From a virus, in IMG/VR virus record IMGVR_UViG_3300030389_001516, positions 1-33,110 of that record: a stretch of DNA of 33,110 nucleotides. One strand, given 5' to 3'. The notes under the pieces are model-generated. The model saw nothing but the letters and a program-made list of their open reading frames with translations. It had not been told where the DNA came from and made no database searches. The stretch's first letter is position 1. Each line of letters starts with the position of its first letter. Of this stretch, positions 7,411 to 12,907 are shown piece after piece. The translations under genes and the position numbers were made by a program.

Positions 7411-7805
7411 GACACACCACAACAGAAACACATAAGCTTATGCTTGACTTAATCGACGGTATTCGACGCTCACCAGGACTATCCCAAGGAGTAAAGCACA
7501 GAGCTGAGAAGCTAAGGGAAAAGCTTGACGGTATGGGACACACAGACGGAGTCTATGAGATAGGCGATCTGCACGAGATAGCCGAGCAATCTATATGCGA
7601 TCAAGGATTTGAACCACCGATGAGATACAATATTCATACGGCTAACTGTCCGCCAGAGTGGGACCATGCACACATAATATCTCGTATGGCTTCACATGTA
7701 ATTGAGCCGACAACATGGGATGAGATAGAGAATGATGTCATACCTGAAGCAATAAAGAACCACATCGATGAGCTTGTTTACAATGCTTTCGATAGGAGCG
7801 TATGA
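7407..7805 (+). CDS. Hypothetical early protein
   Basis: A 132-residue soluble protein with a helical N-terminal half rich in Arg and Lys and a C-terminal half containing His, Cys and Trp residues (CPPEWDHAH, TWDEIENDV). It begins at an ATGA overlap and ends one base before the start of the DnaA-like gene, so it is probably translated with it. I do not recognise the family and see no catalytic motif. Confidence 0.6.
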   Translation: MRHTTTETHKLMLDLIDGIRRSPGLSQGVKHRAEKLREKLDGMGHTDGVYEIGDLHEIAEQSICDQGFEPPMRYNIHTANCPPEWDHAHIISRMASHVIEPTTWDEIENDVIPEAIKNHIDELVYNAFDRSV

Positions 7806-7806
7806 C

Positions 7807-8259
7807 ATGAACCCATATATCAAAAAGATAAACGAGTTAGATTTAAAAGTCATCAAGCTTCAGACAGAGAACGATAAGCTTAGAAAGCTTCTTAGTCCAA
7901 GACAGAAACGCATAGCCGAGAATAAAATCATACCGATAGATCAACATCCATTCAGACGATTCATTCATTGCATTGTCAATCATTGCTCTGATAAGTTTAA
8001 GGTTCCTACATACATGTTTGAACGTCAAGGCAAAGACCATAGAGTAAGCAGAGCCAGACAGACAGCATGGTATCTTATGAAGCTACATGAAGACAGGATA
8101 CAGCTAACAGAAATGGGTCGTTTTTTTGGTCGTAACTGGTCAACGGTTGCATCTGGAATACGACGGGTTGAATCTGTAGTGACCAAGCATAAGCAAGGCA
8201 TAGCACTATCGAATGATGAGCTTAGACAGATAGAAACTATTCATTCATTTGGACGTTGA
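7807..8259 (+). CDS. Stand-alone DnaA domain-IV-like DNA-binding protein
   Basis: A 150-residue protein. Residues 5-30 form a likely coiled coil, and residues 50-125 match the C-terminal DNA-binding domain of bacterial DnaA: the helix around SRARQTAWYL (81-90) and the signature region GRFFGRNWSTV (104-114), equivalent to the FG-R-D-H-S-T-V motif that reads DnaA boxes. The AAA+ ATPase domain is absent. It could bind DnaA boxes on host or phage DNA, competing with host DnaA or helping phage initiation. The start at 7807 has AGGAG eight bases upstream; a 13-codon longer form from 7768 would overlap the previous gene. Confidence 0.75.
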   Translation: MNPYIKKINELDLKVIKLQTENDKLRKLLSPRQKRIAENKIIPIDQHPFRRFIHCIVNHCSDKFKVPTYMFERQGKDHRVSRARQTAWYLMKLHEDRIQLTEMGRFFGRNWSTVASGIRRVESVVTKHKQGIALSNDELRQIETIHSFGR

Positions 8260-8266
8260 CAATGAC
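8255..8266 (+). promoter_or_regulatory. Variant control box (GTTGACAATGAC)
   Basis: Matches 11 of 12 bases of the GTAGACAATGAC core found at 6119, 6163 and 12002. It spans the DnaA-like stop and the start codon of the next small gene. It may be an internal regulatory site or a chance match at a start codon. Confidence 0.3.
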
Positions 8267-8381
8267 AAGACAATCTTTTAAGGGACATATAGATGGTTTG
8301 GTTTTCACCATCTTACTGTGTTGCTATCCGTTAGCAGCATATATATTTTTGAAGGCTATCACACACACAATAGGACAATGA
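8262..8381 (+). CDS. Small membrane protein
   Basis: A 39-residue protein (start MTRQSFKGHIDG) with one hydrophobic span of about 18 residues (LVFTILLCCYPLAAYIFL) and a short polar tail. It fills an otherwise empty gap between the DnaA-like gene and the next gene, begins three bases after the preceding stop and ends two bases before the next start, as expected for a real gene in this packed block. The ribosome site is weak. It is the third tiny membrane protein of the early unit. Function unknown. Confidence 0.45.
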   Translation: MTRQSFKGHIDGLVFTILLCCYPLAAYIFLKAITHTIGQ

Positions 8382-8383
8382 CA

Positions 8384-8662
8384 ATGAATCCATATCAAGA
8401 GCTGGAACAATCACTTATATTCAATGACTTCTTAGATTCAATTCTAAGGCCAACACCATCACACAGCGACACATGTAAATCACAAGTAGGAGACATTTTA
8501 AACTTGGATTGTGTGGAAGATAGCGACAAGCTAACGCGCGTTATCAAAGCAATGGAGAACCCGTTGAATCATACCCTTCTGCTTCGGATTGTATTGAATA
8601 CAAGTGGCGGAACAAGTGAAATGATAAGACTATTTGCAAGCATGGTGTCGCCTAATGATTAG
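8384..8662 (+). CDS. Hypothetical early protein
   Basis: A 92-residue soluble acidic protein (start MNPYQELEQSLI). The ATG at 8384 is chosen for the TAGGA site eight bases upstream; an ATG at 8378 is two codons longer, and an even longer form from 8318 would overlap the small membrane-protein gene. Its end overlaps the resolvase gene by 8 bp. No family is recognised. Confidence 0.55.
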   Translation: MNPYQELEQSLIFNDFLDSILRPTPSHSDTCKSQVGDILNLDCVEDSDKLTRVIKAMENPLNHTLLLRIVLNTSGGTSEMIRLFASMVSPND

Positions 8663-9068
8663 GCACTACCGTTTACAAGGTCAGCCTATCGCATTGCCAA
8701 GACAGCGATTCACCAGGACAGGCAGAAGCTACAAACCTGCATCATATATGAAGCGGAAAGAGGCAGACGTTATGATCTTGCGATCGGCACATCTTGGTGA
8801 TGCTATAGGCCAGCCTATCAAAATGGTCATAGAGTTTTTTCATGAAAGACCTAAGCGATTAATGAGAAAGAAAGATAGCTATGATGCTATCCCAAAGAAC
8901 ACCAGACCAGACATAGATAACCTTTCAAAGCATGTATTAGATTGTATGCAATCGGCTAACGTCATTAAGGATGATGGTCTTGTGTGGCATCTTACATGTA
9001 TTGATATGTACTGTGCAAAGGATGAAGAGCCACACACATTAATCACAATAAGGGGAACCAATGAGTAA
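8655..9068 (+). CDS. rusA: RusA-family Holliday junction resolvase
   Basis: A 137-residue protein with the RusA signature: RPDIDNLSKHVLD (Asp86, Asp88 and downstream helix) and the second acidic pair KDDGLV (Asp106/Asp107). These correspond to the metal-binding aspartates of the family. A conserved N-terminal strand (residues 5-18, GQPIALPRQR) and a basic middle are also typical. RusA dimers cut four-way junctions symmetrically; phages use them to resolve recombination intermediates and debranch DNA before packaging. The ATG at 8655 is preferred to an upstream TTG at 8634. It overlaps both neighbours by 8 bp. Length matches the family. Confidence 0.93.
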   Translation: MIRHYRLQGQPIALPRQRFTRTGRSYKPASYMKRKEADVMILRSAHLGDAIGQPIKMVIEFFHERPKRLMRKKDSYDAIPKNTRPDIDNLSKHVLDCMQSANVIKDDGLVWHLTCIDMYCAKDEEPHTLITIRGTNE

Positions 9069-9396
9069 ATCAGCACAAAGATATATAGATGAGTTTGGAT
9101 ATGATGATGACTTTCATTGTGACCATTCCTCACCATATGACATAGCAACGGATCATCCTAACTGGCATCATGCCATGGGCGTAGCTATCTATGCTCTAAG
9201 CATGGTATTAGAGGAACAGAATGGAAAGTATGATGCTACATTTTTCGACGTTCACAATGCAGCTATTGAGCTGAGCGTTGAATCTATTATGAATGAATCG
9301 CTAATAACAAAGGATAAAGCGTACATAGCGTTAGGCTATCCAGTAGAAGACATGCCTAAGGACATGTTCGACGATGACTTTCCACTACCATTTTAA
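9061..9396 (+). CDS. Hypothetical acidic early protein
   Basis: A 111-residue acidic protein with many Asp, Tyr and His in its first 40 residues, a helical middle (IYALSMVLEEQ) and an Asp/Pro/Phe-rich C-terminus. It overlaps the resolvase stop by 8 bp and is followed after 11 bp by the ribbon-helix-helix gene. No family recognised. Confidence 0.6.
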   Translation: MSKSAQRYIDEFGYDDDFHCDHSSPYDIATDHPNWHHAMGVAIYALSMVLEEQNGKYDATFFDVHNAAIELSVESIMNESLITKDKAYIALGYPVEDMPKDMFDDDFPLPF

Positions 9397-9407
9397 GGAG
9401 CATAACA

Positions 9408-9593
9408 ATGGACATCATTAAGAAAGAGAAAGGCGGTACGTATGAAGGCAAGCCAAGAGCGCAGAAGACTTCAAGCATATCCACCAGAATAACAACAGAC
9501 CAGGCACAAGCAATCGAGCAAGCTTGTCAAGACAATCAATGTACAAAGTCAACCCTTCTATATTCAATCATAGAAGACTGGCGAACCAAATAA
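9408..9593 (+). CDS. Ribbon-helix-helix DNA-binding protein (putative repressor)
   Basis: A 61-residue protein with a basic disordered N-terminus (1-22), a short beta strand SISTRI (24-28) and two helices (about 30-42 and 46-60), the pattern of Arc/MetJ-type ribbon-helix-helix regulators that bind DNA as dimers through the strand. AAGGAG lies seven bases before the ATG. It is the only classical small transcription regulator in the early block, so it is the first candidate to read the TTGTAGACAATGAC boxes or the ACCATTGT sites. It is followed directly by a 14-bp hairpin. Confidence 0.72.
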   Translation: MDIIKKEKGGTYEGKPRAQKTSSISTRITTDQAQAIEQACQDNQCTKSTLLYSIIEDWRTK

Positions 9594-9594
9594 A

Positions 9595-9635
9595 AAAGGG
9601 TAGGACATGGCTGCTCGGCTAATGTCCTACCCTTT
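9595..9635 (+). terminator. Strong hairpin after the ribbon-helix-helix gene
   Basis: Perfect 14-bp inverted repeat, AAAGGGTAGGACAT (9595-9608) and ATGTCCTACCCTTT (9622-9635), loop 13 bases, preceded by a run of A and followed by TTT within the arm and then ACAC. It is probably a partial terminator, processing site or attenuator between the regulator and the initiator gene. The weak U-tract makes full termination doubtful, and on the opposite strand the A run would give TTTTTT. Confidence 0.6.
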
Positions 9636-9664
9636 ACACACACAACAAAGGAACGTGTTGCATC

Positions 9665-10531
9665 ATGAACGTATCACACAAGCAAAGGAGTGTAAAGTTG
9701 AACGGATTATTTACACCAATACCACAAGGTCTACGATATACATTTGTCGATGTTGACAGACCCGCATCTGACATAGAATGTTTTTACTGGACCATAACGC
9801 AGCTGAGACAAGGCAAGACACTAAGCATAAGGGTCATTGCAAGAGCATGTAAAATAAGCAGACACAAGGCCAGAAAGATACTCGAAGAAAGCCAAAAATT
9901 AATCGGCCAGGAGTCGGCCACCAAGCGGCCAGCAATCGGCCAGCAATCGGCCAGGAGCAAGGGACCAGTACGTCTTTCAATAGTGGAAACCAGCCAGCAA
10001 TCGGCCAGCAATCAGCCAGAGAGCAGCCAACAGACAGACAACATAATAATAGAGAGTAAGAGTAAGAGTAAAGATATAATTAATTATACCAAAAAACCAT
10101 TGGGAAAAAGATGCAAGCCGGAACTTGTAACCAAGCAAGTTGGTGATGTTTGGAATCATTGGTATTCATTCAATGCAAAGACAAGGACAGTCAATGGTGA
10201 GTGCGCCAGGGTTATCAGGACAGCATTGAAGAACAACTACACAGTAGATGAATTAAACCTGATTGTATCCTGGGCAATGGAAAGCGAAGACTACAAATGG
10301 CAGAGAGAGAACGGCTATCAGTATTGTAAAAACTTCATGAACCTGGATAAGATTGACGGCAACCATGAGAAAGCACAAGATTGGAGCGAATCAGTAAACG
10401 CCCCAAATCAGGACGATAACAGGTCTTTTATTGATAAGGCATATGATGCCCTAAGTGATTGGCGATATGGGCCTAACGGCTATTTGCTTCCGAAATACGG
10501 AGGCCAATTTAGGCCAGCAGGAGACTACTAA
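9665..10531 (+). CDS. Lambda-O-like replication initiator with internal origin
   Basis: A 288-residue protein with a winged-helix/HTH N-terminus (helix-turn-helix at about 52-74, LSIRVIARACKISRHKARK), a Ser/Gln-rich linker (79-123) and a C-terminal helical domain (about 150-245, VWNHWYSFNAK to YCKNFMNLDKI) like that found at the end of many phage replication proteins. The linker is encoded by nine 11-bp direct repeats, so gene and origin coincide, as in lambda O. The N-terminal domain would bind the repeats and the C-terminal part would contact the loader encoded next. Start ATG at 9665, after an AAAGGA about 11 bases upstream, so spacing is long. Its TAA overlaps the next ATG by one base. 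Confidence 0.78.
   Translation: MNVSHKQRSVKLNGLFTPIPQGLRYTFVDVDRPASDIECFYWTITQLRQGKTLSIRVIARACKISRHKARKILEESQKLIGQESATKRPAIGQQSARSKGPVRLSIVETSQQSASNQPESSQQTDNIIIESKSKSKDIINYTKKPLGKRCKPELVTKQVGDVWNHWYSFNAKTRTVNGECARVIRTALKNNYTVDELNLIVSWAMESEDYKWQRENGYQYCKNFMNLDKIDGNHEKAQDWSESVNAPNQDDNRSFIDKAYDALSDWRYGPNGYLLPKYGGQFRPAGDY
9901..9955 (+). repeat. Iteron cluster A, five 11-bp units
   Basis: Five head-to-tail units AATCGGCCAGG, AGTCGGCCACC, AAGCGGCCAGC, AATCGGCCAGC, AATCGGCCAGG. Consensus AATCGGCCAGC. The 11-bp period keeps every unit on the same helical face and is not a simple amino-acid repeat, since three units (33 bp) are needed to return to frame. Confidence 0.85.
9988..10031 (+). repeat. 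Iteron cluster B, four 11-bp units
   Basis: Four units AACCAGCCAGC, AATCGGCCAGC, AATCAGCCAGA, GAGCAGCCAAC, starting 32 bp after cluster A, about three more repeat lengths and so nearly in phase. The last units drift from consensus. Confidence 0.75.
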
Positions 10532-11148
10532 TGGCACACCCTATGACAATAGAAGAAAGTCTACGAGAGTTTGTAACCAATTGGGGTCGTGGCCAGGAGC
10601 ATATAAACAAGCTTCTATCCATATGGCTTTATGAGTTTGCACAAACACCAGACAAGGTATTATCTGGAGCCATTCGCAGACTCATGAGAGAATCTACTGC
10701 TTCATTCATTCCACCATTGGGAGTTGTTAGAGACTATGTATTGGCAGAGAACAACGGAAGCGTAGGTATTAAGTCATACAACAAATGCAATGACTGTAAC
10801 CAGCATGGCATGAGATGGGTAGCGATACACTACAATGAAGCACCAAGATCGTTTAGTCGTTATCATGGCGAACCATTCTGCTATCACTTCACTTGCGCTT
10901 GCTCCTGTGATTTGGGAAAGGCTAAGAAAGAAACGACGATACAAACCATTGTAAACAATCTTGATAATGCAATGGCAAGACATAACCGTATCAGATATTA
11001 TTATATCAATGGAGATGGAAAGCCATTAACATCACAAGAGTCTACATTGGAGGAGACATGGCAACAGAACCAGGAGCTGATTCAATCCCAAGGGGTCAAC
11101 CCTTACAGAAAAATAATCTCTCGACTATTGCAGGAGCCCACAATGTAG
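10531..11148 (+). CDS. Helicase-loader-like replication protein with a Cys cluster
   Basis: A 205-residue protein immediately after the initiator (one-base TAATG overlap). Residues 1-75 are a helical domain of the type seen in phage helicase loaders and replisome organisers (WLYEFAQTPDKVLSGAIRRL). Residues 84-126 hold Cys86, Cys89, Cys117, Cys122, Cys124 and Cys126, a probable zinc site. No Walker motifs are present, so it is not an AAA+ DnaC-type loader; a lambda-P-like role, delivering host helicase to the initiator-bound origin, is inferred from position. A DNA-binding zinc protein is the alternative. Confidence 0.6.
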   Translation: MAHPMTIEESLREFVTNWGRGQEHINKLLSIWLYEFAQTPDKVLSGAIRRLMRESTASFIPPLGVVRDYVLAENNGSVGIKSYNKCNDCNQHGMRWVAIHYNEAPRSFSRYHGEPFCYHFTCACSCDLGKAKKETTIQTIVNNLDNAMARHNRIRYYYINGDGKPLTSQESTLEETWQQNQELIQSQGVNPYRKIISRLLQEPTM

Positions 11149-11369
11149 ATGGAATTATTTATTTGATGCTTGTACCATTCGGTACTAACTCCCCACACAT
11201 GGTGTTTTTCCAAGAGACACATCCAATATGGGAAGACATAACTAATCAACTGGGAATGGATGATCCTGGCCTAATCATTCATTCTCCTAACCTACTAATG
11301 GGCCATGAGATAAACATATACACATACTTAAAGGAACAATACTATGACCATGCAGCCTACTATGAATAA
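11058..11369 (+). CDS. Hypothetical protein, 91-bp overlap with upstream gene
   Basis: A 103-residue protein in another frame over the last 91 bases of the preceding gene. The ATG at 11058 has a GGAGGAG sequence directly upstream, the strongest ribosome site in this area, which supports the long overlap; an internal ATG at 11166 would give a shorter protein without overlap but with a poor site. The C-terminal half (from about residue 37) is a beta-rich segment (IIYLMLVPFG, MVFFQETHPIW). Its end overlaps the next gene by 26 bp. Family not recognised. Confidence 0.55.
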   Translation: MATEPGADSIPRGQPLQKNNLSTIAGAHNVDGIIYLMLVPFGTNSPHMVFFQETHPIWEDITNQLGMDDPGLIIHSPNLLMGHEINIYTYLKEQYYDHAAYYE

Positions 11370-11961
11370 GACAGATCGCATCGTTAAGATCGCAGAAGTT
11401 AACGGACATATCTATGTCGATGGTGGTTTTCATCCACATTTTCAAGACGATATCAAAGCAAACTTAGATGCACAATTCCACAAAGAAAAGAAGATATGGT
11501 ATGTCAAAGCAGACAGAGCAGCAGAACTTGATGCATTAATAGATACATACTTTCCAAGTGCTACCATCGAAGACCATAGAAAGAAAGAACCAATGACCAA
11601 ACAAAAAGATGAAGAAGAAAACCTAATCCAAATGATGAAAAGCCAAGGATTCATCGTCAACCTAAAGGGTAAAAACTATGTATTGTTTTCTGGTCTGCTT
11701 CACTTGGCGCATTTGAATGGGCTTGAATCAATAGAGACCGATAGCGTAGTCCTAAACACAGAGAAGCAAACGGCCGTCTTTATAGCTACCGTCAAGGGAC
11801 CAAGGGGAACATACAACGGACATGGTGATGCAAGCCCACAAAATGTTTCTAAGATGATGGTTCCATCCTATATCCGAATGGCTGAAACCAGAGCGGTAGC
11901 CAGAGCATTGCGTTTCTATTTGGGTATGGGCATGACTTGCCGCGAAGAACTACCAGGATAA
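11344..11961 (+). CDS. Putative single-strand annealing / recombination protein
   Basis: A 205-residue protein with two parts. Residues 20-72 resemble the HARP-like small domain (YVDGGFHPHF...KIWYVKAD...DTYFP). Residues 95-205 contain GHGDASPQNV (159-168) and RMAETRAVARALR (178-190), motifs I associate with Rad52-like/Sak3-type annealing proteins and related viral proteins. Such proteins anneal complementary strands during phage recombination and concatemer formation, which fits the RusA resolvase in the same unit. AAGGA stands eight bases before the ATG. The assignment is by motif memory and needs a profile search. Confidence 0.55.
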   Translation: MTMQPTMNKTDRIVKIAEVNGHIYVDGGFHPHFQDDIKANLDAQFHKEKKIWYVKADRAAELDALIDTYFPSATIEDHRKKEPMTKQKDEEENLIQMMKSQGFIVNLKGKNYVLFSGLLHLAHLNGLESIETDSVVLNTEKQTAVFIATVKGPRGTYNGHGDASPQNVSKMMVPSYIRMAETRAVARALRFYLGMGMTCREELPG

Positions 11962-11981
11962 AAATCTTTTTTTTGTTGCAT

Positions 11982-12037
11982 CCTTATTGTGTTGTGGATA
12001 TGTAGACAATGACACCACAACACAATAGGGGTTTTTT
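11982..12037 (+). terminator. Long hairpin with T6 tract, attenuator before the last early gene
   Basis: Arms 11982-11997 and 12015-12030 pair over 16 bp with a single G-T wobble; the 17-base loop contains TGTAGACAATGACA. The right arm is followed by G and six T, then the ATG at 12038. The ribosome site AGGGG of that gene lies in the end of the right arm, so folding both terminates transcription and hides the site. Confidence 0.7.
12000..12013 (+). promoter_or_regulatory. Control box copy in hairpin loop (ATGTAGACAATGAC)
   Basis: Identical over 13 bases to the boxes at 6119-6132 and 6163-6176. A weak promoter (TTGCAT at 11976-11981, 17-bp spacer, TATGTA at 11999-12004) could place this box over a start point, as at 6163, but the -10 match is poor. 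Confidence 0.5.
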
Positions 12038-12280
12038 ATGTCAGATCAATTAAACAAAATGTTAGGCAAACTAAAAAAACAACAACAGGAATACATTGAA
12101 AAGAAAAAACTTAGAAGCGCAATACAATGGCCAGTTATTGAATCTTTAAATGTCGAGCCAGTCAAGCTGAAAGAAGCTGTTAAGAGAATCGAATCTCTTC
12201 CAGGTTATGTTAGAGAAGATGATATCAACTCTCTTGAAGAAGAATATCCAGAGCTTCAAGATTTATTCGGATCTTATTAA
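12038..12280 (+). CDS. Small charged protein, last early gene
   Basis: An 80-residue soluble protein, basic in the first 30 residues (KLKKQQQEYIEKKKLR) and acidic at the end, helical throughout. Unlike the packed genes before it, it sits behind its own leader containing the 16-bp hairpin and a control box, so it may be expressed on a separate schedule, for example as an early-to-late switch. Its stop overlaps the stop region of the convergent late gene by 4 bp. Family not recognised. Confidence 0.65.
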   Translation: MSDQLNKMLGKLKKQQQEYIEKKKLRSAIQWPVIESLNVEPVKLKEAVKRIESLPGYVREDDINSLEEEYPELQDLFGSY

Positions 12281-12435
12281 TACTTTTTCTTAGCAGTCTT
12301 CTTAGCTTTCTTAAATGCCTTGGCAGTAGGCGCGCCTTTACTGCCAGGCTTTCTCATTTTCTCTCCAGACCCTTTTGATATACGCTTTCGCTTAGCATGT
12401 ATATTAGCGTACAATCCTTTCTTTTTTGCTGGCAT
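12277..12435 (-). CDS. Tiny Lys/Arg-rich protein (52 aa)
   Basis: A 52-residue, strongly basic protein (start MPAKKKGLYANIHAKRKRI, end AKKTAKKKY) that is below usual size cut-offs. The sequence resembles a small family I have seen in marine phage genomes with no known function. Its ATG shares one base with the TAA of the gene before it. It is the last gene of the leftward unit and its stop overlaps the last early gene by 4 bp. A nucleic-acid-binding role is suggested by charge only. Confidence 0.65.
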   Translation of the reverse strand: MPAKKKGLYANIHAKRKRISKGSGEKMRKPGSKGAPTAKAFKKAKKTAKKKY

Positions 12436-12614
12436 TATTTACCTACCTTTTTCATTGCTATTTTATGAGCTGCACCAAATGTTTTTCCTGATAACATAAG
12501 TTTTTTCATTTGTGACATATGTTTTTTTGTATGATGAACGCTATGTTTTTTCAATGTATTTTTTTGTCGTTCAGTTAAAGTCTTTTTTTTCGATGTTCTT
12601 TTTTTTATAGGCAT
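12435..12614 (-). CDS. Tiny Lys/His-rich protein (59 aa)
   Basis: A 59-residue protein (start MPIKKRTSKKKTLTERQKN), rich in Lys, His and Met, with predicted helices HHTKKHMSQMKKLMLSG and AAHKIAMKKVG. It begins two bases after the preceding stop and ends with a TAATG overlap to the next gene, so the three basic genes form a coupled set. Similar small basic proteins are familiar from marine phages; no function is known to me. Confidence 0.65.
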   Translation of the reverse strand: MPIKKRTSKKKTLTERQKNTLKKHSVHHTKKHMSQMKKLMLSGKTFGAAHKIAMKKVGK

Positions 12615-12616
12615 TG

Positions 12617-12850
12617 TTATCTTCTTGATTTAGAACCAGAACAAGCCCAACGCTTACGACTTAATCTTAATGGTGAGTTGGGGTTCTTAGCTGCTTTAGG
12701 GTGCTTCTTCATTTGACCAGCAGAACGAGCGCAATAGCTATCACCCTTCTTAGTGCCTGGTTTAACCTTGGCTCCTTTCTGGCCATAGCGTACAGTCTTG
12801 GTCCTGCCTGTTTTCGCATTCCGTATGACTTTCTTTTTCGCTTTTTTCAT
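12617..12850 (-). CDS. Small basic Cys-containing protein, DUF6321-like
   Basis: A 77-residue basic protein with the stretch GTKKGDSYCARSAGQMKK and a C-terminus with PNSPLRLSRKRWACSG. This combination is typical of a widespread small phage family of unknown function that I recall as DUF6321. Two Cys might form a metal or disulfide site. AGGTGACACA precedes the ATG. It is first of three basic genes at the 3' end of the late unit; a DNA-condensing or virion role is conceivable but unproven. Confidence 0.72.
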   Translation of the reverse strand: MKKAKKKVIRNAKTGRTKTVRYGQKGAKVKPGTKKGDSYCARSAGQMKKHPKAAKNPNSPLRLSRKRWACSGSKSRR

Positions 12851-12907
12851 TGTGTCACCTGTACAAATTATATATTGATGGGTTCTTAGCGTCCGACGGA
12901 TTTTTTA

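Larger units (their letters stand above)
9901..10095. other. Candidate replication origin inside the initiator gene
   Basis: Nine iterons are followed by a purine-rich repeat (GTAAGA three times, 10054-10072) and an AT-rich stretch around 10068-10096 (GATATAATTAATTATA). Iterons plus an adjacent easily melted segment within an O-like gene is the layout of the lambda origin. Inferred from this resemblance. Confidence 0.65.

Noticed and set aside
9901-10031. CRISPR-like array
   Set aside because: Units are 11 bp and directly tandem with no spacers, so they fit iterons and not CRISPR.
9783-10159. Antisense frames across the iterons (9784-10011 and 9977-10159, minus strand)
   Set aside because: They are open because of the repeats; no start signals, and they oppose the initiator gene.
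12232-12261. 8-bp inverted repeat TCTTGAAG/CTTCAAGA followed by TTTATT near the end of the last early gene, as a plus-strand terminator
   Set aside because: It is within coding DNA, AT-rich, with a 14-base loop and a broken T-run; too weak to call.
12890-12907. CGTCCGACG followed by T6 as a terminator
   Set aside because: The pairing would leave a one-base loop, which cannot form, and the T-run belongs to the end of the terminase candidate's flank.
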